A stretch of DNA of 64,000 bases from Acidimicrobiia bacterium (GCA_022820805.1 JAJEEV010000027.1:62001-126000), one strand, 5' to 3'; shown: positions 8,150 through 18,686, counted from the stretch's first letter. Notes: generated by a model not told the origin, from the sequence alone. A program made the numbers and translations.

Positions 8150-9136
8150 CTAGACGAGCCCCAGGGAGGCCACGGTGTCGCGCTCGGCGGCCAGTTCGGC
8201 CACCGACGCGTCGATGCGGGACCGGGAGAAGTCATCGATGTCGAGACCGCCGACGATCTGGTAGGCGCCGCCGTCGCAGGTGGTCGGGAACGACGAGATC
8301 AGCCCCTCGGGAACGCCGTAGCTGCCGTCGGAGGGCACCGCCATCGACACCCAGTCCCCGGGCGGGGTACCCAGCATCCAGTCGCGCACGTGGTCGACCG
8401 CCGCGTTGGCGGCGGAGGCCGCCGACGAGGCCCCCCGAGCCTCGATGATGGCCGCGCCCCGCTGCTGCACGGTGGGAATGAAGGCGTCCTCGAGCCAGGC
8501 CTGGTCGTCTACGAGCGCGGCTGCGCTCCGGCCGCCCACCTCGCAGTGAAAGAGGTCCGGATACTGGGTGGCGGAGTGGTTGCCCCAGATGGTCATCCTG
8601 GCGATGTCGCCGACGGTGACGCCGAGACGGGCCGCGAGCTGGGCCTTGGCCCGGTTGTGGTCGAGGCGGGTCATGGCCGTGAACCGCTCGCGGGGCACGC
8701 CGCCGGCGTTGTTCATGGCGATCAGGCAGTTGGTGTTGGCCGGGTTGCCCACCACCAGCACCCGGACGTCGTCGGCGGCGCAGGCAGCCAGTGCCCTGCC
8801 CTGCACCGTGAAGATGGCGCCGTTGGCCTCCAGCAGGTCCTTGCGCTCCATGCCCTTGGTGCGGGGCCGAGAGCCCACCAGCAGAGCGATCTGGGCACCG
8901 TCGAAGGCCTCGTCGGGAGCGTCGCTGAGCACCATGCCGGCCAGCAGCCGGAAGGCGCAGTCGTCGAGTTCCATGGCCACGCCCCGCAGAGCGTCCATGG
9001 CCGGGGGGATCTCCAGCATCTGCAGGATCACCGGCTGGTCGGGACCGAGCATCGACCCGGAGGCGATGCGGAACAGCAGGCTGTAGCCGATCTGGCCGGC
9101 GGCACCGGTCACAGCCACTCGTACGGGATCGTTCAT
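8150..9136 (-). CDS. mdh: Malate dehydrogenase
   Basis: The 328-residue protein has the NAD-binding motif [14 protein letters not shown] at residues 7-20, the arginine-bearing substrate loop ([15 protein letters not shown]) and the catalytic histidine in [12 protein letters not shown]. This is the cytosolic/plant-like MDH branch used by many actinobacteria. It interconverts malate and oxaloacetate in the TCA cycle. Isocitrate dehydrogenase lies 3.8 kb away on the same strand. It is full length for the family and starts at ATG 9136. Confidence 0.95.
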   Translation of the reverse strand: MNDPVRVAVTGAAGQIGYSLLFRIASGSMLGPDQPVILQMLEIPPAMDALRGVAMELDDCAFRLLAGMVLSDAPDEAFDGAQIALLVGSRPRTKGMERKDLLEANGAIFTVQGRALAACAADDVRVLVVGNPANTNCLIAMNNAGGVPRERFTAMTRLDHNRAKAQLAARLGVTVGDIARMTIWGNHSATQYPDLFHCEVGGRSAAALVDDQAWLEDAFIPTVQQRGAAIIEARGASSAASAANAAVDHVRDWMLGTPPGDWVSMAVPSDGSYGVPEGLISSFPTTCDGGAYQIVGGLDIDDFSRSRIDASVAELAAERDTVASLGLV

Positions 9137-9181
9137 GACGTCACCGTATCGGCTGCCGGCGTGCGGTCGCCGGGAGCGCGC

Positions 9182-11071
9182 TCAGCCCTGCGGGACTCCC
9201 GGGCGGGTGTTGCCCACCCAGGACTGGTGAAGCCGGGCGTACACGCCGGCTGCCTCGACGAGCTCGGCGTGGCGGCCCTGCTCCACGATGCGGCCATCGT
9301 CGAACACCAGGACCAGGTCGGCTCGCTCGGCCGTGCTGAGACGGTGGGCCACCGACACCGTCGTCCGCCCCTGGGCCAGGTGCGCCATGGCTACCGCCAG
9401 CGCTTCCTCCGTCTCGGGATCGACCGCGGAGGTGGCCTCGTCGAGCAGGAGCAGACCCGGGTCGGCGACCTGGGCCCGGGCCAGGGCCACCAGCTGGCGC
9501 TCACCCACCGACAGCCGGCCGCCGCGCTGGCCCACCGGGGTGTGCATGCCGGCCGGCAGGCCCTCCAGCCAGGGCCTCAGGCCGAGAGCCTCCACCGCGG
9601 CAGCCGCATCGGTCTCGGTGGCATCGGGCCGGCCGTAGCGGATGTTGTCCTCGATGGTGGCCGCGAACAGGAAGCCGTCCTGCGGGACCATGCGTATGCC
9701 CCGGCGGCGGGCCTCGGGCGCCACGGTGCGCAGATCGACCCCGTCGATCAGCACCTCGCCCGATGTGGGGTCAGCGAGGCGGGCCAGCAGCCGCACGAAG
9801 GTGGTCTTTCCCGAACCGGTCTCGCCCACCACGGCCACATCGGCATCGGGGGGGATGCTCACGTCGATCCCCTGCAGCACGGGACCCCCGGTGCGGTACG
9901 AGAAGTCCGCGTCGCGCACTTCAACCGCCAGCGGCCCTTCGGGCAGCGTCTCGGCCTCGGCGGGCTCCGGCTCGACCACGTCGACGGGCGTGTCCAGCAC
10001 CCCCATCACCTTCCACCAGGCCGCCAGCGCCGCCTGGGTGTTGTCGAACACCTCCCCGATCTCGGAGATCGGCCTGATCAGCAGGCGCACGAGGAACACG
10101 AACGCCACCAGCTCACCGGCGCCGATGGCCAGCTCGTCGCTCCACGTCACCCCGGCAACGATGGCCCCGGCCAGCGCCACCGAGGAGGCCAGGTCGACGA
10201 CCGGCAGCATGAACGCCCACCACTTGAAGGCCGACAGCTGGGCGTCGTACTGGCGGTCCACGGCTCCGTCGAGACGGACCCGCGCGGCGTTGCGGTACCC
10301 GTAGGCCCGGATCACGGCCGCAGCCGACACCGTCTCGCTGGTGTGGCCCATGGTCTCGGCCACCCGGTCCCGGACCCGGGAGTGGGCCGCGATCTGGCGG
10401 CGCTGGATCCAGCGCAGGAACGGCAGCAGCGGCAGGTGCAGGACCACCACCAGCACCGTGAGCTGCCAGCTGTAGTAGAGCATCACCGCCAGCGTCGCCA
10501 GGATCAGTACCGGGTTGATGGTCCACGACATGGCGCCCCACTGCATGAACAGGGCCATGGCCTCGATGTCGCTGGTCACCCGGGCCACCAGCACGCCCCG
10601 GCGCGACTCGGTGTGGGTGGCCAGGCTCAGCCGGTGGATGTGCTCGAACGCCCGGACCCTCAGCCCGAGCAGCACCGACTCTGCCATCTGCACCAGCCGG
10701 ATCAGCGCGAAGCGGCTCGCCGCAGCCACTACCAGCGTCGCGGCGAGCGCGGCCAGCGACAGGGCCCACACGATGCCGGGCCGGTACCCGCGCGGGCCGA
10801 TCACGCCGTGGTCGAGGACGAGTTGCACCATCACCGGCACGATCAGCCTTCCGACCGCCGCGAACAGGCCCACCGCGGCGATGGCCGGCAGTCCCCTGCG
10901 CAGTTCGGAGCTCATCGCGACGCCGCGGCGCAGCACCTGGAGCGCCTTGACCTCGCCCTCGGCCGATCCGTCCGTTGTCGCGCCGTTCGGTGCTCCGCCC
11001 GGAGCCGCGTCCGCGCCGGCGGGTGCGTCGCTCAACCGCGTGCGACCCAAATCGACGGCGGGGTCGCTCAT
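9182..11071 (-). CDS. ABC exporter half-transporter, subunit 2 (permease-ATPase fusion)
   Basis: The 629-residue protein has an ~80-residue charged N-terminal tail, a six-helix ABC exporter membrane domain (about 85-360) and an ATP-binding domain with Walker A VVGETGSGKTT, signature LSVGERQ and Walker B LLLLDEAT. The signature departs from LSGGQ while Walker B keeps the catalytic Glu. Its start overlaps the stop of the next half-transporter by four bases (ATGA, 11068-11071), so the two form a heterodimeric exporter. The cargo (drug, lipid or peptide) is unknown. Confidence 0.92.
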   Translation of the reverse strand: MSDPAVDLGRTRLSDAPAGADAAPGGAPNGATTDGSAEGEVKALQVLRRGVAMSSELRRGLPAIAAVGLFAAVGRLIVPVMVQLVLDHGVIGPRGYRPGIVWALSLAALAATLVVAAASRFALIRLVQMAESVLLGLRVRAFEHIHRLSLATHTESRRGVLVARVTSDIEAMALFMQWGAMSWTINPVLILATLAVMLYYSWQLTVLVVVLHLPLLPFLRWIQRRQIAAHSRVRDRVAETMGHTSETVSAAAVIRAYGYRNAARVRLDGAVDRQYDAQLSAFKWWAFMLPVVDLASSVALAGAIVAGVTWSDELAIGAGELVAFVFLVRLLIRPISEIGEVFDNTQAALAAWWKVMGVLDTPVDVVEPEPAEAETLPEGPLAVEVRDADFSYRTGGPVLQGIDVSIPPDADVAVVGETGSGKTTFVRLLARLADPTSGEVLIDGVDLRTVAPEARRRGIRMVPQDGFLFAATIEDNIRYGRPDATETDAAAAVEALGLRPWLEGLPAGMHTPVGQRGGRLSVGERQLVALARAQVADPGLLLLDEATSAVDPETEEALAVAMAHLAQGRTTVSVAHRLSTAERADLVLVFDDGRIVEQGRHAELVEAAGVYARLHQSWVGNTRPGVPQG

Positions 11072-12816
11072 GGGGCCGCAGCCTGCTCGTAGGCCGAGAC
11101 CAGCGACCGGTAGTCGTCGAGGGCCAGCAGCTCCTCATGGGTGCCGGTGGCGACGATCCTCCCACCGGCGAGGAACGCCACCCGGTCGGCGAGCTCGATG
11201 GTGGAGATGCGGTGCGCAACCACCAGCAGCGTGGTGTCGAGACCGCCGCGCAGGTTGGCGAGGATCTCGCTCTCCACCACGGGATCGACCGCGCTGGTGG
11301 CGTCGTCGAGCATGAGCAGCCGCGGCGATCGCACCAGGGCTCGGGCCAACGCCACCCGCTGCCGCTGGCCGCCTGAGAGGGTCACGCCCCGCTCCCCCAC
11401 CACGGTGGCGGCGCCGTCGGGCAGGGCGTCCACGAAGGCGTCGGCGGCTGCGGCGCCCAGAGCGGAGGTCACGTCGGCCGGGTCGAGCCCCCACTTCATG
11501 TCGACGTTCTCCACCACCGAGTCGGCGAACAGGAACGCCTCCTGGAACACCAGCGCCACGGCCTCGTGGAGCTCGCCGGAGCCGATGCGGGCCAGGTCCG
11601 TGCCCGACAGGCGGATCGAGCCTCGCGCCAGGCCATTGAGCCCGGCCACGGTCTCGAGCAGCGTCGACTTGCCCGAGCCGGTTGCCCCGACCAGAGCGAC
11701 GGTCTCGCCGGGCCGCACCTGCAGTGACACCCCGTCGAGCACCAGCCGCGAGCCGTAGCCCACGGCCAGGTCCTCGATCTCCAAGCCGAGCGGGCCCTCC
11801 GGCAGTGTCCGGGGCCCAGCGGGGGCCGGCGCGGGCACGGGCCGCTCCAGGACCCGGTCCACCCGCTGGAGCGACACCACCGAGCGGGGCATCTCCTCCA
11901 GGAAGAAGCCCACGATGAACAGTGGCAGGGCCAGCAGCGAGAACAGCGTGGCCGCGAGCACCAGGTCCCCGGGCGTGGCCGATCCCCGCCCCACCAGCCA
12001 CGCGCCCACCAGCAGCAGGGCGATGGCACCGATCGTCGGCAGCGCGTCGAGGGAGGGCTCGAAGGTGCCCCGCATCCGGCCCACCCGGATGCGCTCGTCG
12101 CGCAGCCGCTCCGACGCGGCCCGCATCCGCTCCACTTCGATGGGCTCCCGGCCCAGGGTCTTCACCACCACCGCACCGTCGAAGCTCTCATGGGCGACCT
12201 CGGACACCTCGCCGACGCGGCGCTGAACCTCGGCCGACGGGGCTTCGACCCTTCGGATGTAGACCCGGCTCATCGCCGCGAGCGCCGGGAACACGACCGC
12301 GGCGATCAGCGCCAGCAGAGGATGGGCTGCGAACAGCGCTGCCATCGTGACGACCACCAGCACCACCACGCTCACCGCGAACGCCAGAGGCTTGAGGACC
12401 ATGGTGGCCGTGTTGACGTCGGCGTCAGCGTGGGCGAGCAGTTCGCCCGGGTCGCGCTCGCGGTGGAAGTCCATGGGCAGGTCGATGTAGCGGTGCAGCA
12501 GGGCGCGCCGCCAGTCCCGCTGGGTTCGCAGCTCGGCCATGGCCAGGAACCAACGACGCATCAGCACCGACACCCCGCTGGCCACCGACACCCCGATCAC
12601 CAGCGCCGCAGCCACCGCCGGGGCGGTCCGATCGGCTTCGGTGGCGATGATCACGTTGTCGGTGATCCACCCCAGCAGCCAGGCCGCTCCGACCGTGGTG
12701 GCGACGAACCCGAGCGCGCCGATGAGGGCTACCGCGTGCGGGACGGGATGGGCCCGCACCGAGCGCATTATCAGCCGGTAGCCGCGGCGGGCGATGCCGT
12801 CGCGGGACGAGGGCAC
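11068..12816 (-). CDS. ABC exporter half-transporter, subunit 1 (permease-ATPase fusion)
   Basis: The 582-residue protein (GTG start) has the exporter membrane domain in its first ~320 residues. The ATP-binding domain has Walker A LVGATGSGKST, a canonical LSGGQRQ signature and Walker B LLMLDDAT, where the catalytic Glu is Asp. The partner has the opposite defect (LSVGE signature). This is the classic asymmetric heterodimer with one degenerate and one active ATP site. It is translationally coupled to the downstream subunit by an ATGA overlap. Confidence 0.92.
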   Translation of the reverse strand: MPSSRDGIARRGYRLIMRSVRAHPVPHAVALIGALGFVATTVGAAWLLGWITDNVIIATEADRTAPAVAAALVIGVSVASGVSVLMRRWFLAMAELRTQRDWRRALLHRYIDLPMDFHRERDPGELLAHADADVNTATMVLKPLAFAVSVVVLVVVTMAALFAAHPLLALIAAVVFPALAAMSRVYIRRVEAPSAEVQRRVGEVSEVAHESFDGAVVVKTLGREPIEVERMRAASERLRDERIRVGRMRGTFEPSLDALPTIGAIALLLVGAWLVGRGSATPGDLVLAATLFSLLALPLFIVGFFLEEMPRSVVSLQRVDRVLERPVPAPAPAGPRTLPEGPLGLEIEDLAVGYGSRLVLDGVSLQVRPGETVALVGATGSGKSTLLETVAGLNGLARGSIRLSGTDLARIGSGELHEAVALVFQEAFLFADSVVENVDMKWGLDPADVTSALGAAAADAFVDALPDGAATVVGERGVTLSGGQRQRVALARALVRSPRLLMLDDATSAVDPVVESEILANLRGGLDTTLLVVAHRISTIELADRVAFLAGGRIVATGTHEELLALDDYRSLVSAYEQAAAP

Positions 12817-12892
12817 CCCGCCCCCTACAGCCCGAACTGGCAGCAGAACGCACGCATGCCGCGCGAAACGCTGCCAATCCCCGGCAACAGCG

Positions 12893-14089
<1,197 letters not shown>

Positions 14090-14125
14090 GTATACCGAGG
14101 CTACCGGCGGCCTCGATGGGCCAGT

Positions 14126-14815
14126 TCAGCCGGCCAGGGCCTGGGCCTCGTCGAAGACGGCCTGGAGGCGCTCGCGGACCTCCTCGGAGAAGCGGCTCAT
14201 CTGGGGGCGGGTCATCCGGCCCTCGGGCGGGCGGATCGGCGGACCGGCCACCATGGCCACCCGGGTGCGCCGAGGCAGGCGCGTCCCGGGGGGCATGGCC
14301 GCCTCCGAGCCCGCGATGCCGACCGGAACGATGGCAGCTCCGGTGCGGGAGGCGAGATAGCTCATGCCGTCGAACACCGCTTCCACCCGGGGCCCCGTCT
14401 GGCGGGCGCCCTCGGGGAACACCACCAACTGCTCGCCCGCGTCCAGCATCCTGACCGCCTCCCTCATGGCCTCGCGGTCGGCCACCCCCCGGCGCACCGG
14501 GAAAGCTCCCAGCGCGGCCAGGAACGCCCCGAAGTAGCGGTTGGAGAACAGCGACTCCTTGGACAGGGCCCGCAAGCGGCGGTGTCCCAGTCCCGCCAGC
14601 AGCGGCGTGTCGAGGTTGGACCGGTGCACCGGCGCGACGATCACCGGACCATCGATGTCGAGGTACTCGCCGTTGCGGCGCTGCACCCGGAAGTAGGGGT
14701 ACAGCACCATCATGATGGTGCGACGCACGCAGCGATAGACCCACATGGAACTGCGCTTGGCCGCTATGCGCTGAGCCCTCTGCTGCAGATCCTCCACCGG
14801 ACTCCCCTCGTGCAA
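14126..14815 (-). CDS. plsC: 1-acyl-sn-glycerol-3-phosphate acyltransferase family protein
   Basis: The 229-residue protein carries the acyltransferase HX4D motif (H64-RSNL-D69) and the FPEG substrate motif near residue 133, in the order of PlsC enzymes. A hydrophobic stretch precedes the active site (MMVLYPYF), consistent with a peripheral membrane enzyme. It should transfer an acyl chain to lysophosphatidate in phospholipid synthesis. The longest start is TTG 14815; an internal GTG or the Met at residue 24 is also possible. It lies just upstream of icd on the same strand. Confidence 0.85.
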   Translation of the reverse strand: MHEGSPVEDLQQRAQRIAAKRSSMWVYRCVRRTIMMVLYPYFRVQRRNGEYLDIDGPVIVAPVHRSNLDTPLLAGLGHRRLRALSKESLFSNRYFGAFLAALGAFPVRRGVADREAMREAVRMLDAGEQLVVFPEGARQTGPRVEAVFDGMSYLASRTGAAIVPVGIAGSEAAMPPGTRLPRRTRVAMVAGPPIRPPEGRMTRPQMSRFSEEVRERLQAVFDEAQALAG

Positions 14816-14904
14816 GACGTCTAGTGCGGGTGGTTGTCTACCACTCCCCCCGCTCGCGGCTGTAATGGAGAGCAGCGCGGAGTCTCACAGACAGGAGCCA
14901 GGCA

Positions 14905-15684
14905 ATGGGGCAGCTCGAGAACAGGACGGCCATAGTCACCGGCGCGGGCGAGGGCATCGGACGGTCCGTGGCCCGCGCCCTCGTCGCCGAGGGGGCCAAC
15001 GTGCTCGTGGCCGACATCGACGAGCGCCTCGGCGCCGGCGCGGCATCGGAGTTGGGGGAGGCGTGCGAGTTCCTGCCCACCGACGTGGGAGACCGGACCT
15101 CGGTGGAGTCGATGGTGGCTCATGCAGCCGACCGTTGGGGGACGGTGGACATCCTGGTCAACAACGCCTGGGGCGGCGGCGAGATCAGCAGGGTGGAGCA
15201 CAAGACCGGGCCCGGAATGGCTCGGGCTCTCGCTGTGGGCTTCTACGGCCCGTTCTGGGCCATGGCAGCGGCCCTGCCCCTGATGAAGGCCAACGGCTGG
15301 GGCCGGGTGATCAACATGTGCTCGTTGAACGGGGTGAACGCCCACATGGGAACGGTCGAGTACAACTCGGCCAAGGAGGCGTTGCGGGCCGCCACCCGCA
15401 CCGCGGCCCGGGAGTGGGCCGGGTGGGGCATCACCGCCAATGTCGTGTGCCCGGCCGCCAAGTCGGCCAGCTTCCACCGGGTGATGGACGCCCACCCTGA
15501 GCTGCTGGCCGCGGCCGACGCCTCCAACCCGATGGGCCGCATCGGCGACCCCGACCTGGACATCGCCCCTGTGGTGGTCTTCCTGGCCTCGGACGCCAGC
15601 CGGTACGTCACCGGCAACACGCTGTTCGTGGACGGAGGAGGCCACATCAACGGCTCAGCCTGGAAACCCGACCTCGGCGACTAG
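14905..15684 (+). CDS. Short-chain dehydrogenase/reductase
   Basis: This is a classical SDR of 259 residues. The cofactor motif TGAGEGIG is at 12-19, an NNAWGGG version of the NNAG motif follows, and the catalytic triad is Ser140, Tyr153, Lys157 (YNSAK). Asp37-Asp39 after the second strand favours NAD over NADP. The ending FLASDASRYVTGNTLFVDGGG is typical of 3-oxoacyl-ACP-reductase-like SDRs. The substrate is unknown. An AGGAG-type ribosome site lies ahead of ATG 14905. The enoyl-CoA hydratase follows 80 bases downstream. Confidence 0.88.
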   Translation: MGQLENRTAIVTGAGEGIGRSVARALVAEGANVLVADIDERLGAGAASELGEACEFLPTDVGDRTSVESMVAHAADRWGTVDILVNNAWGGGEISRVEHKTGPGMARALAVGFYGPFWAMAAALPLMKANGWGRVINMCSLNGVNAHMGTVEYNSAKEALRAATRTAAREWAGWGITANVVCPAAKSASFHRVMDAHPELLAAADASNPMGRIGDPDLDIAPVVVFLASDASRYVTGNTLFVDGGGHINGSAWKPDLGD

Positions 15685-15764
15685 CCGCCGGTCACCCGGG
15701 GGCCGTCGCCGCCGGCCTCCCTTCGCTGCCCCCGGGTCCGGCCGGGCTGGTACCGTCGCCCGCC

Positions 15765-16580
15765 ATGGCATCCGCTGACGACTTCGTACTGGTAGACCAC
15801 CCGCGCCCCGACATCGCGCTGCTCACGCTCAACCGGCCCGAGCGCATGAACGCGATGGCCTTCGACGTGATGATCCCGCTGGCCGACGCGTTGCGCGACG
15901 TCAACAACGACAACAACGTGCGGGCGGTGGTGGTGACCGGCGCCGGGCACGGCTTCTGCTCGGGAGCCGACATGGTCGACTCCGGCCGGGTCCCCTACAT
16001 CGAGGGCCTGACCAGAGCGACCATCGCCCACCGGGCCGCCGACCGGCTCCACGAGGTGATCGAGCTGGTCGGCGACCTCCACCAGCCGGTGATCGCCGCC
16101 ATCAACGGCGCGGCCATCGGCGGGGGGATGTGCCTGGCGCTGGCCTGCGACATCCGGGTGGCATCAACCGAGGCCTACTTCCGGGCGGCCGGCATCAACA
16201 ACGGCCTCACCGCGTCCGAGCTGGGCCTGAGCTTCACGCTGCCGAGGGCGATCGGATCGTCGCGGGCCTTCGAGATCATGCTGACCGGGCGCGACGTCGA
16301 CGCCGGCGAGGCGGCCCGCATCGGCCTGGTGAGCGAGACCGTGCCGCCTGAGGGCCTGCTGGAGCGGTGCTACGAGATCGGGGCTCGCATCGCGGCGCTG
16401 AGCCGGCCCGGCATCGAGCTCACCAAACGGATGCTGTGGGCCGGGCTGGAGGCCTCGAGCTACGCAGCCCACATGCGTTCGGAGATGAACGCGCAGCTGC
16501 TGGTGCGCATGACCACCCGCAACTTCGAGGAGGCCGTCCTGGCCCGCTCCGAGAAGCGCCCCCCAGTCTTCGAAGACTGA
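15765..16580 (+). CDS. Enoyl-CoA hydratase/isomerase family protein
   Basis: This 271-residue crotonase-fold protein has the two oxyanion-hole segments GAGHGFCSGADM and NGAAIGGGMCLALACDIRVAS. The downstream ELGLSFTLPRAIG segment supplies an acidic residue in the usual catalytic region. It should hydrate or isomerise an unsaturated acyl-CoA in fatty-acid or related catabolism. The gene ends in a 16-base palindrome (16564-16579) that spans its last codons. Confidence 0.88.
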   Translation: MASADDFVLVDHPRPDIALLTLNRPERMNAMAFDVMIPLADALRDVNNDNNVRAVVVTGAGHGFCSGADMVDSGRVPYIEGLTRATIAHRAADRLHEVIELVGDLHQPVIAAINGAAIGGGMCLALACDIRVASTEAYFRAAGINNGLTASELGLSFTLPRAIGSSRAFEIMLTGRDVDAGEAARIGLVSETVPPEGLLERCYEIGARIAALSRPGIELTKRMLWAGLEASSYAAHMRSEMNAQLLVRMTTRNFEEAVLARSEKRPPVFED

Positions 16581-16596
16581 CCCGCCGCTTGGGCGG
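16564..16596 (+). terminator. Palindrome and hairpin at the end of the enoyl-CoA hydratase gene
   Basis: CAGTCTTCGAAGACTG (16564-16579) is a perfect palindrome over the last codons and stop. CCGCC (16582-16586) and GGCGG (16592-16596) form a second short stem right behind it. No U-tract follows, so a factor-independent terminator is only a possibility. Confidence 0.3.
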
Positions 16597-16666
16597 CTTA
16601 AGAGTTCGGATCGGGTCGGCCGCTCAATGCCAAGGTCCGCTTGTGCAATTTGTTTCAGAATATGAG

Positions 16667-16714
16667 TTGTTTCACTAACGCAGAAACGATAGTATTCCTG
16701 AGACGAATACAATC
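16667..16714 (+). promoter_or_regulatory. Promoter and overlapping operator of the AbiE-like operon
   Basis: TTGTTT (16667-16672), a 17-base spacer and TAGTAT (16690-16695) make a good sigma-70-type promoter 43 bases before the ATG. An inverted repeat, GATAGTATTC (16688-16697) and GAATACAATC (16705-16714), one mismatch, 7-base gap, overlaps the -10 element. This is the arrangement expected for autorepression by the winged-helix protein encoded by the first gene. Confidence 0.6.
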
Positions 16715-16737
16715 GTCCAGACACGAAGGGCTCGTCA

Positions 16738-17820
16738 ATGCCGGATGATCGCTTGCCTCGTGCGCGCCTCATTGCTCGCCGCGCGGAACAGTTGTTGACC
16801 GAACGCTTGCCATCGGGCTGGTCGCTACGTGCCCAACAGAAAGTGCCTGTTGGAGATGCCCGCATCGACTTGGTAATCAAGGTCGTCTCGCCGAGCGGTG
16901 CAAAGGCAGCCCTAGCCGTAGATGTCAAACGTACGATTGCGCCTCGAGACGTACGCCGAGTCTCAGACCGGATCACGTTGTTGGCTCGCGATGCGGTACC
17001 ACCTGCTGTCCCGGTCGTGGCTGCCGCCTATCTGGCGCCCCGCTCACGCGAGATGTTGGAGAGCCTAAGCGTCGGGTACATAGACACCACTGGCAATACC
17101 CAGATCGACGTGTCCGAGCCGGGGATCTTCATATCAACGTCGGGGGCCAACCGGGATCCGTGGCCCCAGGACGACGAACTCCAATCGCTGCGGGGTAGAG
17201 GAGCAGCACGCGCCCTCAGGGCGATTATTGATAGCGCTCCCCCGTTCGGTGTTCGAGAACTCGCGGCGGCCACCAGCACCTCAGCAGCAACGCTCTCCCG
17301 TGTGCTGGAGCTAATGGCGCGAGACGACATCATCATCCGTCAGCAGCGGGGTCCGGTGATCAGCATGGACTGGCAGGCTGCTATCAGAAGGTGGTCCCAG
17401 GACTATGACCAGACAACCTCCAACGCGGCGACGACCTACCTAGAGCCTCGCGGCATTCCGGCTCTCGAGACGGCACTCATGAAGTCTGGTCTCCTCTATG
17501 CCGCCACAGGGGCGTTCGCGGCGCAACGCTTCGATCCGATCGCGCCAGCCCGAATCGCGACGCTCTACGTGGACGACGCCTTCGAGGCCGCCAACCGGCT
17601 TGGTCTGCGTGAAGCCGATGCTGGCGCCAACGTTGTGTTGCTGGAGCCGTTCGATCCCGTCGTATTCGACCGATGCGCGATCCGTGATGGGTTGCGATGC
17701 GTCGCTCCCAGTCAACTCGCTGTGGATCTGCTAACGGGACCGGGGCGCGAGCCCCCGCAGGGAGCAGAACTGCTCCGCTGGATGCAGAGCAACGAAGATG
17801 CCTGGCGATCCCGACTCTGA
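16738..17820 (+). CDS. AbiEi-like regulator/antitoxin with nuclease-like N-terminal domain
   Basis: This 360-residue protein has three parts. Residues ~12-135 look like a PD-(D/E)xK nuclease-type fold: RIDLVI with Asp44, then AALAVDVK with Asp62 and Lys64, and later SVGYIDTTGN. Residues ~155-210 form a winged helix (FGVRELAAATSTSAATLSRVLELMARDDIIIR). The C-terminal ~150 residues are unassigned. The layout and partner recall type IV toxin-antitoxin AbiEi proteins. It overlaps the nucleotidyltransferase gene by 23 bases, implying coupled translation. Base composition around it looks less GC-rich than the flanks, suggesting transfer. Whether the nuclease-like domain is active is unknown. Confidence 0.65.
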   Translation: MPDDRLPRARLIARRAEQLLTERLPSGWSLRAQQKVPVGDARIDLVIKVVSPSGAKAALAVDVKRTIAPRDVRRVSDRITLLARDAVPPAVPVVAAAYLAPRSREMLESLSVGYIDTTGNTQIDVSEPGIFISTSGANRDPWPQDDELQSLRGRGAARALRAIIDSAPPFGVRELAAATSTSAATLSRVLELMARDDIIIRQQRGPVISMDWQAAIRRWSQDYDQTTSNAATTYLEPRGIPALETALMKSGLLYAATGAFAAQRFDPIAPARIATLYVDDAFEAANRLGLREADAGANVVLLEPFDPVVFDRCAIRDGLRCVAPSQLAVDLLTGPGREPPQGAELLRWMQSNEDAWRSRL

Positions 17821-18607
17821 TTATGTCCGCGCCCGTCGCGCCCTGCTGGACGCCGCCGACGCCATTGCCGTTCACCTCAACTCGGTCGTGCTGGTAGGGG
17901 CTCAAGCTATCTACCTCCACACCGGCGAGGCCGATCTGTTCGATGCCGCAGCCCCCTACACCATCGATGCTGATCTTGCTATCGGACCCACGGATCTCGC
18001 CGACTCGCCGCTGCTCGAGGAACTGCTATTCGGAAGCGGGTTCACCAACCCTGAGCATCCTGGCAGTTGGGTTAGCGCAGATGGTGTTTGCGTCGATCTC
18101 ATGGTCCCCGACGCACTTGCAGGTCCAGGATCACGCGCTGCTCGCCTTGGGGTGCATGGCAATCGTGTGGCGCGCCGGGCCAAGGGGCTTGAGGGCGCTC
18201 TGATTGATCGGCAAGCGATGGAGATCCGGGCTCTCGACCTATCCGACAGCCGTAGCGTCACCATGCATGTGGCGGGTCCGGGCGCGCTCATCGTTGCCAA
18301 GGTTCACAAGATCGCCGAACGCGTCAGCGCCAGCGACCGGATCAACGACAAGGACGCTCTCGACGTGCTTCGCCTGTTTCAGGCCACCGACACCGACGAC
18401 CTGGCCAGCCGTTTGGTTCAACTCGGGTCCCATGATCTGAGCGCCGAGGTCACAGCCGAAGCCATCGAGCACCTCAATCCGCTCTTCGGCAACCAGCGGG
18501 CAACTGGCGTCACCATGGCCGTGCGCGCCGCCGGGCGAACCGCTGACCCCGACACGGTCACCGCATCGTTCCTCGCTCTAGTGTCAGACCTGCTAGCAGT
18601 GCTGTAA
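17798..18607 (+). CDS. AbiEii-like nucleotidyltransferase (putative toxin)
   Basis: The 269-residue protein has a minimal nucleotidyltransferase core: VVLVGAQAIYLH (a variant of the GG/S motif, residues 31-41), DAD at 58-60 as metal ligands, and a third acidic residue in VCVDLM (Asp100). A Lys-rich helix (IVAKVHKIAER) and KDALDVLRL follow, as in AbiEii-type proteins. Such proteins nucleotidylate tRNA or other targets and act as toxins in anti-phage systems. It begins inside the end of the winged-helix gene, so the two form one module. The toxin role is inferred from fold and pairing, not from a close match. Confidence 0.65.
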   Translation: MPGDPDSDYVRARRALLDAADAIAVHLNSVVLVGAQAIYLHTGEADLFDAAAPYTIDADLAIGPTDLADSPLLEELLFGSGFTNPEHPGSWVSADGVCVDLMVPDALAGPGSRAARLGVHGNRVARRAKGLEGALIDRQAMEIRALDLSDSRSVTMHVAGPGALIVAKVHKIAERVSASDRINDKDALDVLRLFQATDTDDLASRLVQLGSHDLSAEVTAEAIEHLNPLFGNQRATGVTMAVRAAGRTADPDTVTASFLALVSDLLAVL

Positions 18608-18686
18608 CACTTCTTGCGAACGCTGCTGACGCGTCAAGTATTGTCCACGCCTGCGGGGACGCATCCGAGAGTTCAGGAGGCAATCG

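Noticed and set aside
7412-11092. A long plus-strand open frame across the glycosylase, malate dehydrogenase and ABC genes
   Set aside because: Its translation is repetitive Gly/Arg/His-rich sequence with no domain, as expected for the antisense of high-GC genes.
18641-18649. TTGTCCACG resembling a DnaA box
   Set aside because: It is a single imperfect copy with no cluster, no dnaA/dnaN and no AT-rich unwinding region nearby.
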